This document shows positions 1 through 10,425 of a stretch of 64,000 nucleotides of DNA, one piece after another. Numbering within the stretch: the first letter of the stretch is position 1; every line of letters begins with the position of its first letter. A model generated the notes under the pieces. The model did not search any database and was not told the DNA's origin. It saw only the letters and a list, made by a program, of their open reading frames with translations. The position numbers and the translations under genes were made by a program. This DNA comes from Triatoma infestans (Eukaryota; Arthropoda; Insecta; Hemiptera; Reduviidae): NCBI GenBank assembly GCA_011037195.1, contig JAAEAF010000257.1, positions 62,001 to 126,000 on the forward strand. The letters run 5' to 3'.

Positions 1-862
1 GAAACACTCTCTTACCCCAATTTACGTAGTAACATCGTCTCTAGTTTTACGACCTTTATCTGTCCATATGTGGATTGCGCCACATATACTAAAAAAATGA
101 ACGACAATATAATAAATAGCTTAAAAACTCCAGGGCAAAAAAAGGTTTTTTTAACTAAATATTAGGACTCGCTTTGAGAAAATTTTACAGGTGTTTAACA
201 TCAATTTTATATTGTCCTACTAGTATAAACGACCAAATACAAAATAGCGGACTTTCTGTCCGCATTTGCTTTCTGTGGAATAATATACTGAAAATGCTGA
301 TTTTCTTCTTTATAGCTCACAATAATTATATAAAAAAGTAAACAGTATGTTAGAAATAAATTGATATTTTTTATAAAAAATGTTTATAACATGATCTAAT
401 AATTTATAAAATACCTATGGAGGAAAAATTAGCGAAAAAAATCTGGTATGATGGTGTCACACCACTTTCTGTTACTCAAATTTTCAAAATTATGATTGAC
501 AAATTTTACAGTTAGTATAACAAATTTAACGAAATTCGTCGCAATTATTATGGAGAATATTGTAAAAATTGAAAAAACGGTTCAGTAAAAACGCTCTTCC
601 GTATTATTAATTTTCTTAAAACTTCGAATTATGGCAATCTATTTATTTCTAATTATTTTTGTTTTTATGGTAGATGTTTATAATCAACTACGAGAGCACA
701 TTAGATAAAAGCATAACCCCACCTCTGTTCATTCTTAAATTACTTTACCAGAAGAAATGATACAAATAAAAGTTGTAGGTTTCTATATGTGTAATTCACA
801 TTGCAAGTTTAAAGAAATTGGATGGATCGTTTTAGAGAAAATAGTAGAAATGTGAAAAATAC
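1..862. repeat. Left-edge flank module, paralogous to 54191-55084
   Basis: No gene is seen. By eye the stretch matches about 54191-55084 along its length with scattered substitutions and small indels, and in both places it runs into the 3' flank of a long-type defensin-like gene. In units B and C the same flank is instead preceded by the 3' end of a LINE. It contains a degenerate copy (about 751-860) of the dispersed module described at 1021-1134. Confidence 0.75.
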
Positions 863-1020
863 TTCGTAATAAAGACGAACTTCCTGTCATCCAATTTTTT
901 AAAACTCCGAATTCCAACAACATCTTAATTTCTAATTAATATTATTTAGCTGATAGAATTGTGCAATAAATGCAATGCTCCTGAAATCTTCTCTTAGAAG
1001 CCTCTTTGAATGCATTTTCC

Positions 1021-1134
1021 TGGAGAAATGTTTCAAATAAAAATTGTAGATCTTTGTATGTGTAGTTGATATTCCAAATTTAGAGAAAATCGTTGGAGCC
1101 ATTTTCGAGAAAATTTTAAGAAATGGCAAAACCT
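1021..1134 (+). repeat. Dispersed degenerate ~110-bp module (exemplar)
   Basis: The core reads like TTTCAAATAAAAATTGTAG, then an AT-rich spacer, then AAATCGTTGGAGCCATTTT. Recognisable degenerate copies occur on the plus strand near 751-860, 6236-6350, 13890-13960, 14497-14600, 18375-18490, 35870-35960 and 55258-55365, and on the minus strand near 4795-4910, 5090-5160, 11424-11560 and 11745-11850, plus their unit B paralogues. Some copies are followed by an AGTAAGAGAAAGT-like motif. No coding potential is seen, and open frames over it are not conserved. Confidence 0.6.
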
Positions 1135-1351
1135 TTCAGAAAGTGGTACCTTCGGTTGAGGAATTTTGGCAGATAACGTACTGTTAGATCCCATGTTGAA
1201 ACCCAAACCATCTGCGTTTTTTTTTTTTGAGCTATGCTGTTCCCCCTCATACATATACATATATATACATTGAGCTAATAACCACTTTTTTGACACATGG
1301 GACTTGTGTCCAAAACTCGATATCGAAGATTTAACACGATTATAATACTTC

Positions 1352-1370
1352 CTCTTACTAGGAGTAAGAG
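1352..1370. repeat. Short perfect hairpin CTCTTACT-AGG-AGTAAGAG
   Basis: An 8-bp stem with a 3-nt loop, repeated near 18750, 36228 and 55617. A related form (CTTACT-ACT-AGTAAG) lies near 14218. The half-site AGTAAGAGAAAG also occurs alone, for example near 11875, so the palindrome may mark two repeat modules meeting head to head. Confidence 0.6.
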
Positions 1371-1695
1371 AATGTAAAATATGATGTAAAAAGTTAATCA
1401 ATTTTAGGGGTTCAAAAGTAGAGCTCCGGTAACCTTCCTGCAAACATCTAGCGTCATCACTAGCAATCGTCACCCTTCCAAGATATTTGAAGTAATTAGT
1501 ATATAGATGGGCCACAGATTATGACACCGCATTATTAATAAACGCATACGCCAAAGTGATACAACTTCGATTTCTACTTTGGACCATCGTACAAAAAATA
1601 GCCTAAAGGCAAAATGCTCTAATCTCCGAACAACATAGAATTTCATCTTTTTTGCTAAAAAGGACCGGAAATAAAGCCCAATAATGTATAAATAT

Positions 1696-2131
1696 TTCCT
1701 TAGAGATCAATTGCGGTAACCATGGCAGTGAACCACCTTAGATCACTCCTGACTCGACCAAGGAGATATATAATGCGAGGGCTATTGGGGATTCTTCAGG
1801 GATAGAGGACTTCTGCTCTGCAATATTCCCCTGACAAAGATTATGTTTTCTTCGAGGCATTTCTTCATCTATCACAGGCGGCATTATGCAAGATATTTTA
1901 AAAAGGTTACGATATGTGCCTGCAAGCTTCCATCTTACCAACCCAGCGGCCTTTTTGTTGTCCTGAATTCTTGTGTCCACACTCATTGGCACACAAATTT
2001 AGTCTCAGGCTTAATACTCACTGTGGGCTCCAGTTTCCTTCGGCATATCTTCTTTATATTTGATCTGACACAGTCTGTCTCATTTGAAAATTAAATATTA
2101 AAAAGAGAAGCATTTTCTATTAAAAAGCAGC
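1696..2131. repeat. Conserved 3' flank of the defensin-like cassette
   Basis: About 400 bp found downstream of all six genes (also about 9967-10385, 19090-19525, 27200-27617, 36570-37001, 55960-56397). With the gene and its promoter it forms a cassette of about 1.1 kb. Open frames exist on both strands but are broken by unit-specific indels (for example GCGAGGG versus GCGAGG, and a small deletion after GGCGGCATTA in short-type copies). I see no protein-coding constraint and read it as duplicated flank. Confidence 0.65.
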
Positions 2132-2169
2132 TTTATTTCTCATTTAATTTATGAAACAATCTTTGTTTA

Positions 2170-2502
2170 TTATCGTGGTTTTAAAGTCGTGCATCTACAT
2201 ATACCTTTAATACAGAACCCATAAGTTATGTCACCTGATTTCCTTTGGCATCTTTGATTACATTCACGGTTACGAAGAAATCTAAGTGGTAATTTTTCAC
2301 AGATGTATCGTTTCACGCGACTGTGATGTTCTGAAAACAATATGAAATAAATTAAAAACAATGTTAATAGCAATAAATAATAAGCTAGAACAAGATAAAT
2401 GATAACTATACCGGTTGAAACATCTCTGGGACTAGACAGGTCCGCCTCAGTGTAAACAAGAACGGCTAAAACTGTCACAAATAATGCTAATATTACTTTC
2501 AT
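2170..2502 (-). CDS. Defensin-like secreted peptide, long type (copy A)
   Basis: Two coding exons on the minus strand: 2412-2502 and 2170-2330. They are separated by an 81-bp GT-AG phase-1 intron (2331-2411). The 83-residue precursor has a signal peptide (about 1-20, hydrophobic, ending TEA), a propeptide (21-38) ending in RVKR, and a 45-residue mature peptide. Cysteines at mature positions 3, 16, 20, 32, 37 and 39 give C-x12-C-x3-C-x11-C-x4-C-x-C, the CSab spacing of insect defensins, with a GFC gamma-core. The family role, by inference, is an antimicrobial peptide secreted into hemolymph; a CSab toxin-like or signalling peptide cannot be excluded. The start MKV is chosen because the in-frame upstream codons read through the TATA box. 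AATAAA lies at 2132-2137, 33 bp after the stop. Short of the classic GGxC before the fourth cysteine. Confidence 0.78.
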   Translation of the reverse strand: MKVILALFVTVLAVLVYTEADLSSPRDVSTGIVIIYLVLAYYLLLLTLFLIYFILFSEHHSRVKRYICEKLPLRFLRNRECNQRCQRKSGDITYGFCIKGICRCTTLKPR

Positions 2503-2550
2503 GGTATCAATATGATATGCGTAACAATTAAGGCAGACCTCATCTTTGAG

Positions 2551-2560
2551 TATTTTTATA
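2551..2560 (-). promoter_or_regulatory. TATA box of gene A
   Basis: TATAAAAATA on the minus strand, about 50 bp upstream of the ATG, conserved in all six copies. A GATAAG motif (2582-2587) lies about 20 bp further upstream and is also conserved in all six. GATA sites are common in insect immune promoters. No clear kappa-B site was seen by eye. Confidence 0.65.
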
Positions 2561-2751
2561 CCCATCGCTGTTTAAAGATGACTTATCAAAACATGTATTT
2601 TTTTGTCGTGAGGTAATGTGTTTGATAACATATTCCAAGTGCAACATATTCAGCCTTGATGGTTGTTTTCTTTAATTATTTTTTATGTTGTTCAAAAATA
2701 ATCTATTACCGTGAACAATCTCTGATATAATTTGATATAATCTGCATTCAA

Positions 2752-3010
2752 GGGTGTTTCAAATAAAAGTTCTAAAGATTTACTCATAATTCTTTTGCAT
2801 TTTCCAACTTTTCTAAAAAACCTAAACATATTTTGTGAATTCACACATTAATTATTAAATGCGTCGGAATAAATACATCGGATTCAAGGGAGTTTCAAGT
2901 AAAAGTTCTAAAGATTTACTCATAATTCTTTTGCATTTTCCAACTTTTCTAAAAAACCTAAACCTATTTTGCAAATTTACACATTAATTAATGTTATGAA
3001 CTCTAAAATA
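2752..3010. repeat. ~132-bp tandem duplication upstream of gene A
   Basis: The segment beginning CAAGGGTGTTTCAAATAAAAG (about 2752) recurs as CAAGGGAGTTTCAAGTAAAAG (about 2885), each followed by the same 60 bp or so. Unit B has one copy. Unit D has both, and its LTR element is inserted at the start of the second. Confidence 0.7.
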
Positions 3011-4065
3011 TATTAACAATACACTTATTTAAGTAAAATAATAATAATTTCACTAATTACATTAGTAAATACAAAAAAAATTACCGTTGCACATGAAAAG
3101 TCTGGGGAACAGATCTTAAAGAGCAGGAAAGGTAAACTATTAGAAGCCATTGCATCATTTTGTGTGAGTAAGTGTGAACATGTCGTCATTTTTGTTGTGG
3201 ATTTTTTTGGACTTTGGATAGAAGAAATAAACGTAGATTGAGACTTGCTGAATGAGAATGCTGTGCAAGGACTTTATATTGTGTAGTTTAGAGTGAGAGA
3301 GGATAGCGTGAAAGAGAGTGTCAGATTGACCGGCACAGTGACGGTGTAATAATGTTGGTCGTTCACTGTTGATGGTTATTCCAATGGCGTTGTAATGAGA
3401 GTGAACTAGCGCTTTTTCTATGCAGGCGGCTGGACTAGCTCTCTACACTCTTTAACTTCTCCTTCCAGTATCCCGATACTTGTCCTTAGATTACCCTTTC
3501 TGAGAGCCATGCTGATCCATTACGTATTCCATAAAAAAATTTTTTGGGAAATCGTAATCAGATGATATATTAATAAATACTTAATTGCAGATTATGCATT
3601 TCTTTATTTTGGAATTTATAAAAAACTATTTTATAATTCCTAAAGCTAAAAAAAAACAAAATCTATAAGTTAAAATTTTTAAATTAAAGGAGTTCAGGTT
3701 AAAATAAATCCACCACACATACATCACCTCTTAAGAAAAAATAAACCAAGCAAATAATTAGGAATATTGATCTCATTATACAGTCTGTCGAATGTTTAGG
3801 ATAATGTACTCATCTAATACTTCTTGTTACATTAGGAGCATCATCTTTTGTATTCTCATTGGTGATGCTCATTGGTTGTGCAATGTAATGGTGTTATGTT
3901 ACTTAGTATAGTTGTAGTGTTGGCGGTTTTGTAAAAAGCTTCTGTGCATGTTAAATTAGAGATAGAAGTATTGAGAAAAAATCAAGAGATCACCACTATT
4001 TTTGAAATAAATATATTAATTTCTAAAAGAATTTAAATACTTTACAATATCACAACTGTATGCTT
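3011..4065. other. Noncoding duplicated stretch
   Basis: No gene is seen. It is duplicated at about 20245-21320, partly at 37680-38128 plus 42334-43470, and at 61320-62385. A short hairpin (GAGCATCA ... TGATGCTC) lies near 3836-3870. Confidence 0.6.
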
Positions 4066-4195
4066 ATTAAATCAATTACTTATCTAGAATAAATGCCAGA
4101 CTTACAACTGGCACTGAATTTAAGAGAGCGATTCCTGAAGTATTCTGATTGAATGTCTAGTTCAGACTGTGTTGAAAGAATGCCTTCTGTTCATA
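4066..4195 (+). repeat. Left arm of inverted repeat (LTR-related)
   Basis: About 120 bp here is the imperfect reverse complement of about 5327-5460, including TACAACTGGCACTGAATTTA. The right arm also resembles the LTR at 57146-57695 around its CAGTGCCAGT segment. The two arms may be inverted fragments of related gypsy LTRs. Paralogues: about 21322-21440 (B), 43508-43625 (C), 62385-62475 (D). Confidence 0.6.
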
Positions 4196-5326
4196 GTCCA
4201 AATCTTTTCAAATAATGCTGGTATGTGTGGAAGTCGTGTATTGTCTTTATTGCAACTATTAATTGTCCCTTTGTCTCTTCAATACCATTGACTTAAATTA
4301 TAGTACCTGGCTTTGTCCCATTCACTAAAATAAGTATTTGAACTAGCTAAAATTCACAAAATATTTCACTAAACTATTTTCCACAACTATTATTTTTCTA
4401 TTTCTTTCTTCCAATAGAGCTGTGAGTCTATTAGATTGTGTTGACTAGCCAGATGGTTAATATGGATGACAAGAAAATTGGTTTGAGGTGGTCACGATAT
4501 GCGACAAATTCTTTTTACCTCGAACTAGAATTTCAAAATTTTTTGATGCTCTACGATTTACAGGGAAAAGGCCAGAGAAGTAGCAAGAACAGGGGTGCGC
4601 GCACTAGGTGGAATCCATGAGATGAGCGATCCACATCTTTGTGAATAGAACATGTTTGAAGTATTTTGCCACAATGTCACTTTAGGTGTATTTGAATACT
4701 TTTGCCTGAATCGTTTTTTAACTTAGTTGAAATGGAAGATTATATAAAAAAGCTTCGGAAAAAAGAAATTTTATACTTAAAGTTCTGACGGCTTTTTTCA
4801 GTTTAACGATTTAGTCGAAAATTGTTCCAACCATTTTCTTTAAACTTCGTATTTATCTGCCTACATAAATACCTATCAATTTTTATTTGTGACGTTTTCC
4901 TAGGAAAATCGATTTTCCTGGATTAGCCAGGTTTCTAAGGGAATATTAGTGTTTTCTTCTAAAGTATCAATTCAGAATAATATATGGTTTAAGCACGTAA
5001 TTAATACTAATATACATTAGAGGCTTTGTCAGAATTCGGAATTCGTATCGGTTTGTGTGTTTTTACAGCGTAGGTTTTTGAGTTTTTTTGGCTTTTTCAT
5101 AAATGACTAAAACGATTTCCTATAAATTTGGAATATTCACTGCACAGATGAAAAGGTTTAGTCATCCAAGTGTATCCCCAACCATCTTTTTTTATAGCCA
5201 GCCCAACTAAACTTTGTGATTGTAGCAATTTTAGAGAAAATTTGGTATTAAATTTTATTAATTGGAGTAAGATAAGGTCAATACACTCGCTCCAGACATA
5301 CCAGTATTATTGAAAAGATTTGTTCT

Positions 5327-5460
5327 ATGAGTAAAAGGCATTCTTTCAACAAGTGTAAACTAGACATTCAATCAGAACACTTCAGGATTCGCTCTCCTAA
5401 ATTCAGTGCCAGTTGTAGAGTTTAGCATTTATAAGTAATTGATTTAATTAGCCGTACGAG
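5327..5460 (-). repeat. Right arm of inverted repeat (LTR-related)
   Basis: Partner of 4066-4195, in the opposite orientation. It is present near 22570-22690 (B) and 63210-63325 (D). In unit C the corresponding sequence near 45180 is missing. The 1.1 kb between the arms holds degenerate dispersed modules and no intact reading frame. Confidence 0.55.
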
Positions 5461-5689
5461 TTTTTCACCGCAGATTTTATTAAATTTATTTATTTACTTA
5501 TTACCTCACCCTTGTCTCCCTTGCTTTTCTTCCTTGATGCCATATTTCATTTCTGTCTCTGTTCTATGTTTGTATACTGATTTGTCTTAATTGATCAGCA
5601 TGAGATCGTTTTATTTTTCCTCTACCAAAGCTCACTGCTATGGAATATTTATTTATTTTTTACCCCATGTACCTTTTGGAAGCCAATAT

Positions 5690-5866
5690 ATGTATTTATT
5701 CGTATTTCTTGTCCTTAGTGCATTGGTCATGGTAGGTAAATATTTTGTTTCACATGTTTGTTGTAGGTGTTACTATCCTGAGGTTTTTCCAGGACCGATG
5801 GCGGTCTGCAAACCCAAGATTGATGAACACTATTTAGATGATGTTAATTGCAGTATAATCAACTAA
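5690..5866 (+). CDS. Putative small secreted Cys-rich peptide (copy A)
   Basis: A 58-codon open frame. It starts with a hydrophobic signal-like segment (MYLFVFLVLSALVMVG, residues 1-16), followed by a tail with a CCRC cluster and two further cysteines. I do not recognise the family. Unit B (22933) keeps the frame and has a sixth cysteine where A has Tyr (residue 18); unit D also has the Cys codon, so the Cys is probably ancestral. All eight A/B nucleotide differences in the frame change amino acids, which does not support purifying selection. A short GTAAAT...TTGTAG intron is possible but shifts the frame to an early stop. It could be chance. Confidence 0.3.
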   Translation: MYLFVFLVLSALVMVGKYFVSHVCCRCYYPEVFPGPMAVCKPKIDEHYLDDVNCSIIN

Positions 5867-6763
5867 ATTACAATTTTATAGGAAAACATAACCCATTCTC
5901 CCCCAAAAGCCACCTTATAATGGGCATAAGAAGGAGAGAATTAGGTCTATCAGTTGAAATAAACTGGAAATAATGGTGAACACTGTATCATGAGAATGTA
6001 ACACAAACTGCCAGGACTTTATCGCGAATATAGAAATCGATAGTTAGAGATTTAGAGTTAGTGAAGAAAAGGGTAGTAATCGGTTGCTGACGCGTCGTAA
6101 CTGTTCTAAACACTGTTGTACAGTTTAGGCTAACGCAGCTTTATTTAAACAGAGTCTCCCACTCAGACTGGCCTAAGTAGCGAGTGCGACTCTCAATTTC
6201 GTGTCTCTCTCAACGGAACCTATTGTATACCTTAAATGAAAAATATCTCAAATAAAGATTGTAGCTGTTAGTATAGTGGATATACCAAATTTTATGGAAA
6301 ATCTGTAGAGCCATTTTCGCTAAAATAGTAAAAAAAAATTGAAAAATCCTATAGAATCTTATCCTGAAAAACTATATATATATCAAGAGAGAGTGAGTGT
6401 GAGAGAGACTTCAACACGTCTATTTCAGGTGAAACTTCGATATTAACAACTTTATCGATCACAATACTTCCTGTTGCCAAAAATAAGAGAAAGTAGAATA
6501 AGTGAGAGTACATGTAAACATAATAGAAATATGCTGAATATTGAATACAAATAAATCATATTATAATATAACCTTGTTCTTTACCGGCCAATGTTGAATC
6601 TCTCAGCAGACAGGTTATTCAAATGAAAAACAGAATTGTGAGCAGCTTCATGCTTGCCAACTTGACAAATTAAAATTCACCCCTTTACATATATATATAT
6701 CTATATTAACTCATAAAAAATTCCTATGAAATGCTTATCCTTAGAATATTTGATAAATTATCA
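5867..6763. other. Noncoding stretch upstream of the BEL/gypsy element
   Basis: No gene is seen. It contains one dispersed module (about 6236-6350) and short GAGAGAGT-type simple sequence. No long terminal repeat matching the region downstream of the element could be found by eye. Confidence 0.5.
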
Positions 6764-8046
6764 ATGGAGGGTGAATTTTTGAAAAGAAAGAAGGCTGTTT
6801 TACTTGGCCGATTGACAAGGATGATGACGTTTGTGTCATCAAAGAAATTTTCATTCGCACAGTTATCTGAGCTAAAGGAAAGGAATGCGGCAGCGGCTAA
6901 GATTTAAGATGATTTTAATGAATTGTCAGTAAATTTAGATCTCGAAGAAGAGTTTGTAAGCGCTTTTGAGTCCGATTATTTCTTTGTCAAGAGTAAATTG
7001 CTCGAAAAAATTGAAGAAATAACTAACATTAAAGTCAATGAAAACAAAACTGGGTTTAATTTACAGTATCAAGTTGCACCTTTTAAGATCCCAATATTTA
7101 AGAGGAATTTAACAGAATGGAATTCGTTTCTTGAATTGTTTAAATCCGTAATTCATAATAATAATACCCTGGATGATGTTCGTCGTTTCCAAATCCTGAA
7201 ATCTTCTTTGGAAGGAGAACCAAGAGAATTAATAGCTGGATTAGAGATCACGTCACAAAATTATCACACATTTCTTGAGACTCTAATAATTATCAAAAAA
7301 ATAAATACGTAATTTATAGTCATTTTAAACGATTTTTTGATCAGCCTAGCGCTCAGTCTAGTCAAGATCTAAAAAGTTTAGTTAACACATCCCGATCTGT
7401 TTTGAATGCTATTAAGAGTTTTGGTATAGTTACAGAGACTTGGGATTCAATTTTAACATACATTTTATTAAATAAAATAGATAGAGAATCAAAACATTTA
7501 TGGGAATTGCAAGACAATCCTCCGGAATTTTTAAAAATTCAAGAGCTTTTTACTTTTTTGGTAAAACAGGCGCATATACGCGGCGATGATGTTAACGAGA
7601 GTTTATCAGAGTCTTTGGAAGTACACCGGCTTGCAAAAAAGTCTGAACAAATGGGCAACTCATCATCACCCACATATCATAAGTGTAGTATGTGCGGGGG
7701 TAAGCATAAATTTAAAAATTATCCTGCATGGGGAAAAGCAAGTAATCGGTGTAATGAGATGAACCATTTTGCGGCAGTTTGTAGGTCAAACAAAGTACTC
7801 CAGCAAAAGGTCGGAAATATAGAGAGTTTTACTATTAATGAAATAAATAAGTCTAAAGATTCCAGCTGGGTTCAAACTGTAACTGTAAATGGCTTACAAG
7901 GGTTATTCAAAATTGATACAGGTGCGGATATTAGTGTCATCCCTTTAAAACTAGCTAATCAGTTGCGAGCAACCATTCGTAAACCCAACTGTAGGGTTGT
8001 CACTTACACTGGAGAGAGTATACCCTTGAAGGGTTCCACTGTCTGA
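6764..8046 (+). pseudogene. gag-protease pseudogene (copy A)
   Basis: The start is the ATG at 6764 (MEGEFLKRKK...), in frame with the sequence resuming at 6923 after a TAA at 6905-6907. The N-terminal half looks like DUF1759 gag of BEL/Pao elements (TEWNSFLELFKSVIHNNNTL; later NAIKSFGIVTETWDSILTYI and KIDRESKHLWEL). The zinc-knuckle part (CSMCGGKHKFKNYPAWGK ... NEMNHFAAVC) and the protease (IDTGADISVIP) look like gypsy elements. The frame shifts at about 7282 and resumes by about 7319. Unlike copy B, A reads through into the protease, to TGA at 8044-8046. Confidence 0.75.
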
Positions 8047-8096
8047 GTTGTTCCATAGGGGAAAAACAACATGTCATTGAATTTGTTGTAGTTAAA

Positions 8097-9090
8097 ATGG
8101 ACAAGGTACCATTGCTGGGATTGATGGATTGCGTTAAATTTGATATTATTAAACGAATAAATAAGTTAAATAGTTCAGAGTTAGTGAACAAAAATAGAGA
8201 TATCTTTGAAGGGTTGGGAAAACTCCCATTTGTACATTCTATCAAATTAAACTGTTCTTTTCAACCGTTTGTAGAGAATGTCAGGCGAGTCCCTTATGCT
8301 CTCCATGATCGTTTAAAATCAAAGTTACAAGAAATGGAAAATAAGGGTATTATAAAACAGGTATCTTACCCGACGGAAGTGGTAAATGCGATGGTTATAG
8401 TCGAAAAGAGAAATGGTGATCTCAGAATATGTTTAGACATGAGAAAATTAAACAAATCAGTAATGCGAGAGCATTATATCATACAAACAATAGAAGATAT
8501 GGTACAGACACTACAAGGCAAGAGTATATTTAGCGTCCTAGACTTGAAAGATGGCTATCATCATATAGAGTTAGATGAACGATCTGCAGATCTCTGCACA
8601 TTTGGTACTATATTTGGGAGATATAGATTTTAGAGAATGCCATTTGGCCTAAAATCGGTTCCAGAAATTTTTCAACGCCATGTATCCAGACTATTTGGTG
8701 ATATTCCAGCTGTATGCATTTATTTTGACGACTTGTTGGTATCAGGGACCTATGAGAGGGAACATGACGATGCACTTAAGCAAGTTCTCGAACTGGCTCG
8801 GAAATATAATGTTAGATTTAATAGCTCAAAAATCCAGTATAAACAGGAATCTGTGCGTTATCTAGGTCAGATATTTTCGAAAGACGGTATTGCCATTGAT
8901 GAAAAATATATTGACGCTATCCGGAATCTACCTGAACCAAAAAATAAATTGGAAGTTTTGCGAGTCTTAGGGCATAGTTAAATACGTTTCAAAATTCGTA
9001 CCATGTTTGTGTGACATATCAACGCCCTTAAGGCAGTTAACAAAGAAACGAGACGCAGTGGGTATGGGCAATCAAAGAAAAATATGGGGA
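8097..9090 (+). pseudogene. Ty3/gypsy-type reverse transcriptase pseudogene (copy A)
   Basis: Recognisable RT motifs in order: GIIKQVSYPTEVVNAMVIVEK, LRICLDMRKLNK, FSVLDLKDGYHHIELD, MPFGL, then the catalytic YFDD (8721-8732) and LGQIFSKDGI. A TAG at 8631-8633 sits where gypsy elements normally have Lys or Gln before RMPFGL. After 8981 a frameshift is needed to read the connector (VKYVSKFVPCLCDISTPLRQ). Homology is lost by about 9090. It is not functional. Confidence 0.8.
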
Positions 9091-9966
9091 ATCTAATAAA
9101 TTGTTTTAATAGTTGTATTTAGTTTCTTAAAGACCCTAATCTCTGAAACATAAAACATGGGTTACATTATATAACAGTTTTATTGGTAATAAACAATTTT
9201 ATTTATATTTTTATTTTTGTTTATTATAGAATTGTGAAAAATGGTCCATAAAAATTTAGATTTTGTTATGTAATCTATTTTTTATTTATTTCTTTTTAAT
9301 TTAAGGCGTCTCAGTATCTATAGTGATTGGCGCACGGAGCCTTCTCAGTGCACTGCCGGCCCCCGGACACTGTTCTCTCGTTACAGACAACACTATCCAT
9401 CACCAGACAGAAAGAGAAAATCCTAGGAAGAAAAAATCTAAGGATAGACAGCTGGACTCCCTTGTGCGTGCGAATCCAGTTCGCTAACCACTTAGGTATT
9501 CCCCTTCCCTTTGTAATCTAGTAATTTTGTGCTCGTATATCCATTTTGTTGATTTTTTTTTTTTTTAATAAAAAAAATCTGGTGCATCACATAGTTAGCT
9601 TAACATAGTTTTTTTTAATTTATACTTTTTACTAAGTATTTAGTAGTATTTCATTCAGTGAAGTTTGTGAATGAGCCATGAAGTTTCAGCGACGTTGGAA
9701 GATCTCAAAATTAATTTGCTCAGAATAAATTTCAAATAAAAGTGTTTGGTCATTATGTAAATTTGGCGTACCGAATTTATTATAATAGCATACTAGTGTC
9801 GGAGAGGTTTGAAACACTCACACGACTACCTCTTACTGCAGGTTACACAGATTTAGGTGATAAATTTTCCTTCAAAATTATAATTTTAACTAAATGTTGA
9901 TTTGCTTTCAATTTTTTATCAATTTGAGAATCTAAACATAATAAAATCACTTTAGAGGTCACTTTA
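9091..9966. other. Unassigned stretch after the element (copy A)
   Basis: No supported gene. About 9305-9520 has higher GC than its surroundings and a short open frame (64 codons). It is conserved with 26536-26752 in B apart from a few substitutions, but I do not recognise it; it could be remnant pol or an LTR. The rest is AT-rich, with a single-strand motif GAAACACTCACACGACT near 9810. Confidence 0.4.
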
Positions 9967-10425
9967 TTTCCTTAGAGATCAATTGCGGTAACCATGAACC
10001 ACCTTAGATCACTCCTGACTCTACCAAGGAGATATATAATGCGAGGCTATTGGGGATTCTTCAGGGATAGAGGACTTTCTGCTCTGCAATATTCCCCTGA
10101 CAAAGATTATGTTTTCTTCGAGGCATTTCTTCATCTATCACAGGCGGCATTATTTTAAAAAGGTTACGATATGTGCCTGCATGCTTCCTCCTTTACCAAC
10201 CCAGCGGCCTTTTTGTTGTCCTGAATTCTTGTGCTCACGCTCATTGGCACACAATTTATCCTCAGGCTTAATACTCACTGTGGGCTCCAGTTTCCTTCGG
10301 CATTTCTTCTTTATATTTGATCTGACACAGTCTGTCTCATTTGAAAATTAAATATTAAAAAAAGAAGCATTTCTATTGAAAAACAGCTCTATTTCTCATT
10401 TAATTTATACAACAATCTTGGTTTG

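Larger units (their letters stand above)
6764..9090 (+). mobile_element. Decayed LTR-type retroelement, BEL-like gag with gypsy-like pol (copy A)
   Basis: Order: gag with a DUF1759-like capsid region, zinc-knuckle region, aspartic protease, reverse transcriptase, and the start of the RT-RNase H connector. RNase H and integrase are missing, and no LTR pair was found. Three disruptions are shared with copy B (TAA at 6905, TGA at 8044, TAG at 8631), so the element was already dead before the A/B duplication. A-specific damage includes a 2-bp insertion near 7282 (ACTCTAATAATT here, ACTAATAATT in B). Confidence 0.8.

Noticed and set aside
1033..1515. 160-codon minus-strand open frame and its relatives near 18613, 36022 and 55484
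   Set aside because: The frame lies over the dispersed repeat and poly(T) sequence; lengths and frames differ between paralogues because of indels. No domain or codon signal.
1738..2094. Open frames on both strands in the conserved 3' flank of the defensin-like genes
   Set aside because: Indels between the six paralogues break every frame, so conservation is explained by duplication.
2503..2565. Upstream in-frame start (MGIKILKDE...) of the defensin-like genes
   Set aside because: The codons GIKI are the TATA box itself and would give no signal peptide at the N-terminus. MKV starts a proper signal peptide and lies about 50 bp downstream of the TATA box.
4438..4620. 60-codon frame on the plus strand
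   Set aside because: Broken by a 1-bp deletion in B and by indels in C, with no recognisable domain.
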